A stretch of 64,000 bases of DNA from Terriglobia bacterium. GTDB lineage: Bacteria; Acidobacteriota; Terriglobia; Terriglobales; Acidobacteriaceae. Below the pieces are notes generated by a model, which worked only from the letters and a program-made list of their open reading frames with translations, ran no database searches and was not told where the DNA came from. The DNA is taken from contig JAIQFT010000008.1 in assembly GCA_020073185.1 (NCBI GenBank), positions 1 to 64,000 of the forward strand. Direction: 5' to 3'. Positions 33,333-43,200 of the stretch are shown here, in pieces (within the stretch, counting starts at the first letter, position 1; every line of letters starts with the position of its first letter). The position numbers and the translations under genes were made by a program.

Positions 33333-35348
33333 CTAGCGTTTCCCTCTCGGAGATTTCTTGTTGGACGGCCCGGACTTCCGGTTCGCCGCGGCTCCGGCTT
33401 TCTTCTTGGTTTGCGCCTTGCCGTGGCTTCTGGCCGCGGGCGCGGCATTCAAAGGCTCAAATACGATCAGCACGCCATCGATTCCCGAATCGCCGCGGGA
33501 TACGGGCGTGAGATGAATATCAAACTGCTGTCTGCTTCCTGGTTTCACTACCTGCTTGCTGAGCACGGCCGCGCGATGGCTTTCCAGCACCGACTCGCAC
33601 TGCCGCACGAGCGCACCGAGCAGCTTGCCGCTTACCGGCAGTTGCCTGACCTCTACTCCTGGCTCGGTGGTGCTGCTCACGCCCAGCAGCTTCTGCGCCG
33701 CCGCGTTCCACAGTTGGATCTTTTCGCTACCATCCACCAGCATCACCGGGAACGGCATGCTGTGCAGCGTTTCCGCGTAGCGCTGCGTGTGAGTGTTCAG
33801 TTCCCGCGTGCGGTGCTCGAGCTCCTGGTTCATGTTCTCGAGCTCTTCGTTCAGCGTTTGCAGTTCCTCGTTGGCGGTTTCCAGCTCTTCGTTGGTGGAC
33901 TGCAGCTCTTCGTTGGTGGTTTCCAGCTCTTCGTTGGTGGACTGCAACTCCTCGTTGGTCGTTTCCAACTCCTCGTTGGTGGACTGGAGCTCTTCGTTCG
34001 CCGTTTCCAGTTCCTCGTTGGACGACTGCAGTTCCTCACTGGTGGATTCGAGCTGTTCCACCGTGGCGCGCAGTCTCTCCTGGGGAGTCACGTCCTCGCA
34101 ATGGAGCAGCGTACCGGTACGGCGGCCGTCTTCCCGCAGAATGGGTTTCAGGGTCACGGAAATCAGGCGCTGGTCGCCGTCACTCGGCGCCTTGAGCCAG
34201 CATCGGAAATTCGCTTGCACCGGCGCGCGGTGGTTGCCCTCGAGGCGGGCGGCCAATTCGGGACAGCGGTCGGCGATCTCGGTCTTCTGAATTTTCTGCC
34301 CAGTGATTGGGGTTGATTCGATGCCCAAGATGCGCATGGCGGCATCGTTGTGCGTGGTTACCGTGTCGGAGCCGTCGAGCAGGATCACTCCCGATTTCAG
34401 GCTGTCCAGGATGTGGCGCTGCTCCAACTTCTTCCGGTGCAGCTCCTCCTCGGCTGCGTGCTTACTGGCTGGATCGGCCATTCCGGCCTCCCTGACGTCG
34501 AGACGGCCCGGGCCGTCCGTCGGCGCCAATTTTTGAAATATACGCCACCGCGGGCTGACTGCGCGGAAAACTTGCGACTCGCTCAGCTTGGATTCCGCTT
34601 TTCCTAAGAAGAGAATCCCGTTGGGTTCCAGCGCGTAGTGTAACCGTTTGAAGATCTGCTGCTGCGATGCGCCGTCGAAATAGATCAGCAGGTTGCGGCA
34701 GATGACCAGGTTGCAATGCGAGATCGGGGCGTCTGCCAGGATGTTGCTGCGCCCGAAGATCACCAGACGCCGCAGTTCGCGGATGAGATGCAACGTGGTG
34801 CCGTTGCCCTGGAAGTATTTTTCTCGCCATTGCGGGCGCACTCGCCGCAACCGCTCCCGTGGATACTCGGCGCGCCGCGCGATGTTGAGCGCTTCTTCAT
34901 CGTTGTCGGTGGCATAGATCTTGATGTCCCGCTCCGGCAGCCTCTCGCCGAAGTAATCCGCCAGCAGCATGGCCAGCGAGTACGGCTCTTCGCCCGAGGC
35001 GCAGCCCGCGCACCACGCCCGGAACACATCGCCGCTGCCCATTCCGCCGAGCAGTTCCGGAAACACGCTGGTGCGCAGCACTTCCCAGGCCGGCGGATCG
35101 CGAAAAAATTCCGTCACGTTGATGAGCACGGCGTGGAGGAGCTCGTTGACCTCGGTGGGATCTTCCTGAATGCGCCGCAAGTAGTCGGCATGGCTGGCGA
35201 TGTTCAGTTGGCGCATGCGCTTGCTCATGCGCCGTTGCAGCGTCCCGAGCTTGTAGCCGCGCAGATCAAGCCGACGCTGGGCTGCCAGTTGGTTCACCAG
35301 CTCGGTCAGTGACAGGTCTTGTTCCGGGGCGCGGCGCGCGTCAGACAT
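33333..35348 (-). CDS. CheR methyltransferase fused to PAS and long coiled coil
   Basis: 671 residues. CheR N-terminal domain (about 10-65), SAM-binding CheR domain (about 75-275: VTEFFRDPPAWEVL, FRAWCAGCASGEEPYSLAM, IYATDNDEEALNIAR, LVICRNLLIYF), PAS domain (about 300-420), heptad coiled coil made of repeated NEELQSTNEELETT units (about 430-510), a second PAS domain (about 515-620), and a basic tail. Together with the CheB gene upstream it is the split form of the CheB-CheR-PAS proteins found outside classical chemotaxis. Overlaps cheB by eight bases. Confidence 0.92.
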   Translation of the reverse strand: MSDARRAPEQDLSLTELVNQLAAQRRLDLRGYKLGTLQRRMSKRMRQLNIASHADYLRRIQEDPTEVNELLHAVLINVTEFFRDPPAWEVLRTSVFPELLGGMGSGDVFRAWCAGCASGEEPYSLAMLLADYFGERLPERDIKIYATDNDEEALNIARRAEYPRERLRRVRPQWREKYFQGNGTTLHLIRELRRLVIFGRSNILADAPISHCNLVICRNLLIYFDGASQQQIFKRLHYALEPNGILFLGKAESKLSESQVFRAVSPRWRIFQKLAPTDGPGRLDVREAGMADPASKHAAEEELHRKKLEQRHILDSLKSGVILLDGSDTVTTHNDAAMRILGIESTPITGQKIQKTEIADRCPELAARLEGNHRAPVQANFRCWLKAPSDGDQRLISVTLKPILREDGRRTGTLLHCEDVTPQERLRATVEQLESTSEELQSSNEELETANEELQSTNEELETTNEELQSTNEELETTNEELQSTNEELETANEELQTLNEELENMNQELEHRTRELNTHTQRYAETLHSMPFPVMLVDGSEKIQLWNAAAQKLLGVSSTTEPGVEVRQLPVSGKLLGALVRQCESVLESHRAAVLSKQVVKPGSRQQFDIHLTPVSRGDSGIDGVLIVFEPLNAAPAARSHGKAQTKKKAGAAANRKSGPSNKKSPRGKR
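33851..34040. repeat. In-frame tandem 42-bp repeats in the cheR-PAS gene
   Basis: Nearly identical 42-bp (two 21-bp halves) units encode the 14-residue coiled-coil repeat NEELQSTNEELETT. Because the unit is a multiple of three, slippage would lengthen or shorten the coiled coil without a frameshift. Confidence 0.85.
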
Positions 35349-35970
35349 GTTTGGCGTTGAACAAATCTATCAAACTGTTGGCGAGTTTGGACAGCGGTAG
35401 CACGATTTCCACGCAGCCGGTGGCGACCGCCGCGTAGGGCATGGCGCTGAACTCGGCCTTGCTCGGGTCTTCGGCCATGGTGACGCCGCCCGCCGCCTTG
35501 ATGGCGCGCACGCCGGAGGCGCCGTCGCGCCCCGTCCCGCTTAGGATCACGCCCACGGAACGATCACCGAAGTTCACCGCCACCGAATCGAACAGCAGGT
35601 CAATGGAAGGCCGCAAGAAGTGCACCGCCGGGCTGCCCAGAAGACGCACGCGTCCCGGTTCGGCCAGCAGGTGCAGATTGGGCGGAGCCACGTACACCGT
35701 ACCGGCAATCATGCATTCGCCGTCCGCGGCCTGGCGCACATTCATTTTCAGCTTGCGCTGCAGAACTTCGGCTAGGTGGCTGGGATGTTCGGGACTGAGG
35801 TGCTGCACAACCAGGATACTGGACGGAAATGCCGGTGGCAGCGGGCCCAAAAAATGGAAAAGGGAATTCAGCCCGCCGGCGGAAGCGCCGATGGCGACAA
35901 TGTCATATTTGCCGCGCGGCTGCGCGACATCATGCGCCGTGCTGGTGGCGGTACTTTTTCGCTCGGACAT
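35341..35970 (-). CDS. CheB-type protein-glutamate methylesterase
   Basis: 209 residues, catalytic domain only, without a receiver. Ser-His-Asp triad visible: Ser in AIGASAGGLNSL, His in LVVQHLSPEHPSHLAE, Asp in ILSGTGRDGASGVRAIK. The end of its frame overlaps the CheR gene (ATGTCTGA at 35341-35348), so they are co-translated. Without a receiver its activity is not set by CheA-type phosphorylation; control may come through the PAS domains of the partner. Confidence 0.93.
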   Translation of the reverse strand: MSERKSTATSTAHDVAQPRGKYDIVAIGASAGGLNSLFHFLGPLPPAFPSSILVVQHLSPEHPSHLAEVLQRKLKMNVRQAADGECMIAGTVYVAPPNLHLLAEPGRVRLLGSPAVHFLRPSIDLLFDSVAVNFGDRSVGVILSGTGRDGASGVRAIKAAGGVTMAEDPSKAEFSAMPYAAVATGCVEIVLPLSKLANSLIDLFNAKHV

Positions 35971-36197
35971 GCGCCTCCGCGCGAACGAGCACTTTGGTCA
36001 GCCCGTTCCGTGAGAGCTCCGATAAACCTATCGTAATCCTGCTCCGCTCCCGCGCGGCCACTTAATTTGTGCTTCCGCATTTGTGCTTCCGCGCACATCG
36101 ACACTTGACGCAGGTCACAGCGGGCGCCGTACCTTGGGACTAGGCTGGTGATGGTCCGTGATTGAGGCTCCGAGGGACCAGAAGGCAGGCATCATAC

Positions 36198-36560
36198 ATG
36201 CGTAAGACAGCTCTTTGGGTGGGTATTGTCATACTTATCATCGGCGCCGCGGCGATGGCCGCGAACCAGTACGGAATCGCCGACAAGCGGCAGGTCACCT
36301 TCTACAACGCGGTTCGGGTGGGAGATACACTGCTGCCCGCAGGTGACTACGTGGTGTCGCACCAGATGCAGGGCGACGAGCACATCATGGTGTTCACCAA
36401 GACGGGCAAGAAAGTGGTCGAAGCCCGCGTGAAATGTACGCTGACGCCGTTGAGCGCGCCGGCGGTGAAGACGCAAATTGAGTACAAGATGACGGCGGCG
36501 AACGAACAGGTATTGACGCGCATGGTGTTCCAAGGAGACCGCGCGGAACACAGGTTTTAG
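36198..36560 (+). CDS. Small exported protein of unknown function
   Basis: 120 residues from ATG at 36198. A signal peptide or anchor (ALWVGIVILIIGAAAMA) is followed by a beta-rich domain with TLLPAGDYVVSHQMQGDEHIMVF, a pattern frequent in acidobacterial secreted proteins (LPAGxYxV). Ends with a charged HRF tail. No partner genes suggest its role. Confidence 0.75.
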   Translation: MRKTALWVGIVILIIGAAAMAANQYGIADKRQVTFYNAVRVGDTLLPAGDYVVSHQMQGDEHIMVFTKTGKKVVEARVKCTLTPLSAPAVKTQIEYKMTAANEQVLTRMVFQGDRAEHRF

Positions 36561-36953
36561 GCGTCGGAGAGCAGAAAGTTTTCGGTCGCGAGTCCGCGAG
36601 CTGGCAGCTTGGGACTCGCGATATATGTACTATGTGTGTATTAATGCGTAGCTAAATGTCGCTATCCCACTCCGTTATTGAAACCAACGATTTAGATCCC
36701 GATAACCTGCAGGTAGCCTGGGCGCTCCGAATAGGGGTCGAGGAGAGTGAGAGGGTCGCTGGTTAATCAGAAGGATAACATGTCTTCGGTTGTCAGTTAT
36801 CGGTTATCGGTCTTGAAATCCCACATCTACCACACCGGGCAGATGTAGGGCACCGTCGACCGACACGCGTTCGAAGGCGAACTCGCTCCAGCCTTCCACG
36901 GCGGTCAAGGAAGCGCTTCTACCACTTGGCAGCGTTCTCAGTCCCCGTTTGGT
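36561..36953. other. Intergenic region with one 7-nt-period array
   Basis: No gene recognised. Contains an array at 36784-36811 (CTTCGGT, TGTCAGT, TATCGGT, TATCGGT), and two copies of a phrase like CGTTCGAAGGCGAACTCGCTCCAGC (about 36869-36893, with a relative at 37214-37238, CGTTCGAGGGCGAACGCGCTCCAGC) about 345 bases apart, flanking the small frame at 36954-37097. Confidence 0.5.
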
Positions 36954-37097
36954 TTAGGTGGTAAATGCATTCCAGCGCCTCAGCAGCTTCCCGGCGGCGT
37001 TCATCCACGACCTTCCCTGCTTCTTGCCCTCTTCGTGGGAGAGTCGCTTTAGCTTTGGCGGCTGGTAGGGTTTCTTGCGTTTGAGATCGGTGAACAT
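36954..37097 (-). CDS. Possible 47-residue basic protein
   Basis: Minus-strand frame starting MFTDLKRKKPYQPPKLKRLS, followed by HEEGKKQGRSWMNAAGKLL and RRWNAFTT. Strongly basic with a C-terminal helix. It lies between two direct copies of a 25-bp sequence. No obvious ribosome site. It could be a real small protein, or the remnant of something larger. Confidence 0.3.
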   Translation of the reverse strand: MFTDLKRKKPYQPPKLKRLSHEEGKKQGRSWMNAAGKLLRRWNAFTT

Positions 37098-37243
37098 GGG
37101 CGCACTTTACTGCGGAACGGCTCCGCTCCCACCATGTCCGATGTTTTTGTTACGAAACCGGAACAACTAGAACCGATCTACCTATCTCACAAATAGCGAA
37201 CCAGGCGATACCGCGTTCGAGGGCGAACGCGCTCCAGCGTCCC

Positions 37244-40200
37244 TTACCGCGGGATGGTGACGGTGACCGAGGACGTATGTTGCAGCGTCCCGGAGGTACC
37301 GGTCACGGTTACGGTGACGGTCTTTGCGCCCGGCGTAGTCGGGGAGGACGATCCCTGGCTCATACCACCACCACCGCAGCCGACGTGCATCGCCACCAAG
37401 AGCAGCAGCAGCATGAGCAGCACGGCCATCTGCAGCTTCCCGCGGCGGCTGGCGGCGACGAAGACGATGCCGAACAGCGGCAAGGTTCCCAGCCAGAGGG
37501 CGAGCTGGCGAGGCATGGTACGGCGGTGCACGCGGGCCACGCTGCTGCCGGCGGTAACGGTGAGGGTCGCCGTGGCGCCGCTGGCTCCCGGCGTAATGCT
37601 CGCGGTAGAGAAAGAGCAGGTCACATCCGGCGCACTGGGTGCACAGGACAGGCTGACCGGGGCGGCGAACGCGCCGTACTGCGGCGTCGAGGTGATGGTG
37701 ACGGCAGTGGACTGGCCGCGGTTCAGCGTAATGGAAGCGGAGGGTGCGCTCAACTGGAAGTCGGCGACCGCGATGTTGACGGAAACCGCGGGCGAGTCGG
37801 CCTCTCCGTCGTTGACAACGAGCGAGACCTTGGAGACGCCGAGCGGCAGCGAGATGGAGGGATTGACTCCGGTCACAACTCCGCCGCCTTCGGGGAAAGG
37901 ACCCGACCAGCGGTAGGTGAGCGCATCGTCGTCAGCGTCCACGGACGCGGCGCCGTCGAGGGTGACGCGAGCACCGGCAGCCATAACGCCCGGCACGGCG
38001 CGGTCAGCGCCGGCGTTGGCCACCGGGATAATATCGAGCGGCTCCAGCAGGGCGAAGGGTGAGAGCGAGAGCACGCGCCCGCTAATGGCGCCGGAGGCGG
38101 CGTCGAGGCCGGCGGTGCGATCCACCCAGGCGCCAGCTTCGTAGTGGAAGAGGCGGACCAGCGCCGGATGGCGGAAGTTGGAGGGCACGAAGTGAATGGT
38201 GAGAGCGATGGCGCCGGTGAATTCCGCGTTGGAGCTGATGTCAAAGATCGTCGGCTGGCGTCCGGTGCGGAAACCGGGCGGCAGTCCGGCGGCCGACAGC
38301 GGATTCATGGTGGTGCTGCCGGTGCGGGTCACGTTGCTGAAGGTGACCGAGGCGATGAGGCCATCGGCAGTATCGGTGGCCAGGACGGCGACGTTGCTTC
38401 CGACCGGGGTATTGAAGCTGTCGAGCGGCGGTCCGACACGGAAGGCGTTGTTGGTGAGAATGGGATCGGGTTGGAAGGCAAAGACGGAGAAGATGTTCGC
38501 GGCCCAGGCTTGCTTGGGCGCAGTGACCACGATTGTGACGACGGCGCTGGCGCCGTTGGCGAGATTGCCGATGGAGCAGGTCACGTTGGGGGCGGTGAAG
38601 TTGCACGAGCCTTGGGTTGAGGTAGCGGAGACGAAGCCGTAGTGGTCGAGCAAGTCGGTGAGCACGACGCCGGTGGCAACGGCCGGACCGTTGTTCATCA
38701 CGGTGGCGGTGAAAGCGGGCAGGCCGCCGACAGAGATGGGCGCGCTGCCGGCGGTAACGGATATGTCGGCGGCGATGACGGAATTTTGCACGCTGGCGAA
38801 GTTGTTCTCGGGGACGGTATCCACGTCGTTGCCGGATACGCTGGCGGTGTTAGTGAGCGTGCCCTGGGCGGTCGGCGTGACCACGATGATGAAGATTGCG
38901 GTTTGTCCGACGCCAAGCGCGGGACCGGCGCAGGTCACGGTGGTATCGGCAGCGGTGCAACCGATGGAGGAGGGGGTGCTGAGGAAGGTGGCGCCCGCCG
39001 GGAGCGTGTCGGTAACGGTAAAGCCAGTGGAAGGTGAGGGGCCGTTATTCATCACGGTGATGGCGTAGGTGAGGTTGGTATTGGGCGCCAGCGTGCCGGC
39101 CGGAGAGGTGGTCATGGAGGTAACAGCAAGATCGGTGGCCACCACGTCGGCGGCGTCGGTGGCGACGTTGTTGGCGGTGTCGGGATCGTAGGCGCCGCCA
39201 TCGATGTAGCCGGTCACACTGACGTTGCCGACAGTGGTGGTTTGGAAGACCATGTTGCCGCTGAGGAACTGCGGCGGTGGACCGAGGTCAGGACCGTTGC
39301 CAGAGAAGGCGCACAGCAACTGGGTTGCGTTAAGGGTGCAACTCACAAAGGGCGAATTGGCAAAGGTGGAGGAGACGGGAATCAGCGATTTATCAAAGTT
39401 GATCAGGAAGCCGCTGTCACCGGAACCCTGGGATGACATGCCGCTGAACGGGCCGTAGTTGGTGAGGGTGACGTCAAAGGCGACATTGCTGCCCAGTTGC
39501 ACGGGATTGGTCGAGTGAGTGATGGCAATGGCCACATCCTCGACGGTGGTGTCGAGGCGCTTGGGGCTGATGGAGAGGGAGCTCGGTCCCTGAGCCGTGC
39601 CAATGACGGTCACCAGCATGGCGGGATCGCCCTGAACGCCGGAAAGCAGCTTGGCATTATCAATAACCGCGACTGAGTCGTCCTCACGGTTGGAGGCGTA
39701 GAGCAGCGATTCGTCGGGAGTGACGGCCATACCGGCGATGTAGCCGTTCGCCGGCGGCGCACTTCCCGGCACAACGAAGTAGTTGACGAAGGTGGCGATT
39801 TCGTTAGCACGATTGAAATTGAAGGCCTCGACGATACGTTGGACCGAATCGTAGGCATAGAGGTGATTGCCCACCAGCGCGAGGCTGTCGAAAAACATGC
39901 CAGCCGTGCCGGGCGGAACGAAGGGGTTGATGGTGGTCAGCAGCGCCGGCGATAGCGGGTTGGCGGAGATATCGAACGCCTTCACGCTGGAGTTGCCGGC
40001 GATGTCGATGAGCAGCAGGGTTTGCCCGTCGGAGGAGACCAGAGCGCGGTTGAAGAGCAGGTTCCCCAAAGTTCCGGCCGGAATGATGGTGGCGCTGCGC
40101 GCCGCGACGTCGAAGATCACAAGGCGACCGTCGGCAAGGATTTGATACACGTATCGGCCATCGGACCTGACCGCCAAACCTCCCGCAACCACCGAGCTGC

Positions 40201-43200
40201 CTAGATGCGCCGGAATCGTGTACAGGATGGAATTGACGGCGGGCGAGAACGGGTCAGCGTCAATGACGTTGAGCTGAACGTCAGGGGAAGAAGCGGTGCT
40301 GGGCACTTGCGAGGAAACAAAGACAGCCGGCTTGCCGGTGTCGGGGTTGGCGGCAGTAGCGATGCCTTCGATCTGTCCGGGTTGACCTGACAGCTTGATC
40401 TGAGAGTTTTGCGGGAACTGCACGTTCTGGCAGCACTGCGTCGAGCCGGTAACGACGGAGGCGGTAGAAGGACTTTCCGCGTAGAACTGGCTACCGTCGG
40501 GCGAGAAAGCAGTTCCCAGCGGATCCGTGCCGACGAAGATCTGGCTGCCGTTGCCGCCGGATCGGCTCAGGAAATCTATGGCGCCGGCGCCGAAGTCGCT
40601 AACCACCGCCTGGAACTTGGGCTGGTAGGCAATGGGGCTGATGATCTCGAGTTCACCATTATCCGCACCACCCTTCAAGAACCCGCTCAGCAACTGGCCG
40701 GTGAGGCTGGCGGAGACGTTGGGGTTGGTGACGATAATGTCCCGGGCATGGGCGGGAGCACCAGCGGGAATGGTGACCTGGAGTTCGTTGCTGGAGACAA
40801 CGGTGACCTGGAGTTCGTTGCCGGAGGCAACGGCGCCCCCTTGGCCGGCCATCTTGCCGAAGCGGACACGCGCGTCGGGCGGGAAGCCGGAGCCGGAGAT
40901 GGTGATGGTAGTGGGAGTGTCGTTAAACACGAGGATTGGAGTGACACCGGAAATGACGGGTGCACCAGCGATGGGAAGCGTGTCCACGTAGCCGGCGGCC
41001 ACAGCCCGGAGGGTCGCGGGACAATTGTTGGTGGAGATGCAGCTTCCCCCGAAACGCCCCTGGAAAACAACCGAGGCGGAGTCGCTGAGTAGGGCGCCAG
41101 TGTCCACCACCGCCGCATTGTTCAGGGAGCTGGAAGAAGTAGTGATGGCATACAACTGGCTGCCGTCGGGGGAAACCGCGAGATCGGTTGCCGCGAAGCT
41201 CAAGGAATCCGTGAAGCCCACGATCTGGCCAAAGTTGGGTGAGGACGGGGTCAGGTCAAGCACATTAATCACATTGGCGCCGAAATACCCGTAGGTACCC
41301 AGCGGGGCGGAAGTCCTGGCGCCGACGGCGATCTTGGTATTGGGCAAGACAGCAGTGCTGGAAACCGTCTGGACGACGCTGTTGGTGGCGGTGCTGATGA
41401 GCTGCAGCGAGTTCGGACTTTGACGAACGGCAACAACGTAGAGCCCGTCCGGGGTGGCAGCCATGGTGCTGTTGCCAGCGAATAAGATCACGGTTCCAGT
41501 CACGCCGGACACGTTGGCAGCGGCAAACGTGTTCGTGTCCACCACCGCGATGCCGCTACTGGAAGCGGCCGCGACATAGGCCTGATGCCCAGTGACCGCT
41601 AATCCGATCAGGCTGGGCGCGCCGGGCGCCAGATCCGAGAACTGCGGTGTCAGATCCACGAAGTTCAGAAGCTGGAAGGTGACGGCGTCGATGATGAGCA
41701 GCTTGGGAGCGTTCGCCAGTATAGCCACCACGCGCGAGCCGTCGGGCGTGAGGGCAAGGTTGCGCACGCCGGCGTCGCCAAATCGAATGCGGTAAATCTC
41801 CTGCTGGATGGAGAGGTCAACAACGGAGATGTAGGTCGCGTTCAGGTTGGCGACGAAGGCAATGTGGCGGTTGGGGGAGATGGCAATGGCGTCCGGATTG
41901 ACGCCGGCAGGCACCGTCTGGCCAATGGGAGTGTTGGTGGCGGAATCGAGGATGGTGATCCGCCCGGTGGCGCGATCGGCTACCAGCCAGCGTTGCAGCG
42001 GCGTGGCGGGATTGGTCAAAGGCAGATCGAGGGTGAAAAAGTTGTTGCCAGCGTTGGGATCGGCCGCCGTGGTGGAGGCGACGCCGGTAATCTGCACAGT
42101 CGGCGAAGAAGGGTTGGCAAGGAAGGCGGTGAACGTGGTCGTCGCAGTGATGGTAGCGCTGGCGCCCGCGGCAAGGTCGCCGAGCGAACAGGTGCCAAAG
42201 GTGGTGCACGTTCCCTGACTGGCCGAATAGACCGGAGGCGAGACGAAGGCGAAAAACAGAGAGCCGCTCACGGCGGTGGCCACGGCAGGTCCATTGTTGG
42301 TGACAGTGGCAGTGAGGGTCACGGGTTGGCCCACGGCGACAGGATTGGGCGAGGCGCTGACGGTGACGGAAACATCGGCGGTGACCGGCACGGAGACATC
42401 CAGGCTGGCGGCGTTGCTGGCCGGGATGGGATCGAGTTCATTGCCCGCGACGGTGTTGATAAAAGTGTAAGAGCCCAGGGCGGTAGCGGAAACGTTGACA
42501 TCCACGCTGACGAAGTCGCCTACGTGCCAGTTATCGACCGGGCACAGGACCTGGGTCGTCGAGACGCTGCAGATGAACGATGCGAGGCCCTCGATGATCA
42601 CCGCCGAATTCACAACTATGCCGGCAGGAATGTCCAACGTCATGGTCACGCCGGTGGCGGCGGCGGGACCGTTATTCTGCACGCCGATGATGACATCAAA
42701 AGGCTGGTTGACACCGGCGATGGCGGGACCACCTTCGGTGACGTGAGGCGCCAAGGTAGAGATGGTAGCGAACAGGTCGGCGCTGGCATTACCACGCGGA
42801 CTGATGGCCAGGTTGGAGGGATTGACGGGCGTCCGCATCTTGGTGATTAGGGGATTGCCAGTGCCCGCAAAGGACAGCGGCCCGCTAGGAAGTCCGGAGG
42901 CGATGGCCTGCGCGTCGAGGACCGCGACCGCGTCTTCATTCTCCAGGAGGGCATAGATCAGCGTTCCTTCGGGCGTGACCGCCATGGCGGAGCCGGCGAA
43001 GGCGCCAGGGACGCTGGGAATGGTGTAGGAGCCGAGAGACGCAAAATTGGGCGTGGTGCGGTCGAAGTTGAAAATCTGAATGTACCGCTGATCGCTGGCG
43101 TAGGCGTAGAGGCGGGGTGAAGCCGTCCCCACGACCTGGAACCAATAGAGCAGCGGTGGGTTGGTAGTGGGAGCGCCGGAACCGGTAATGGTGGTGACCA

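Noticed and set aside
33851-34040. Tandem repeats as a mobile or CRISPR-like element
   Set aside because: They are in frame and encode a regular coiled coil within CheR-PAS.
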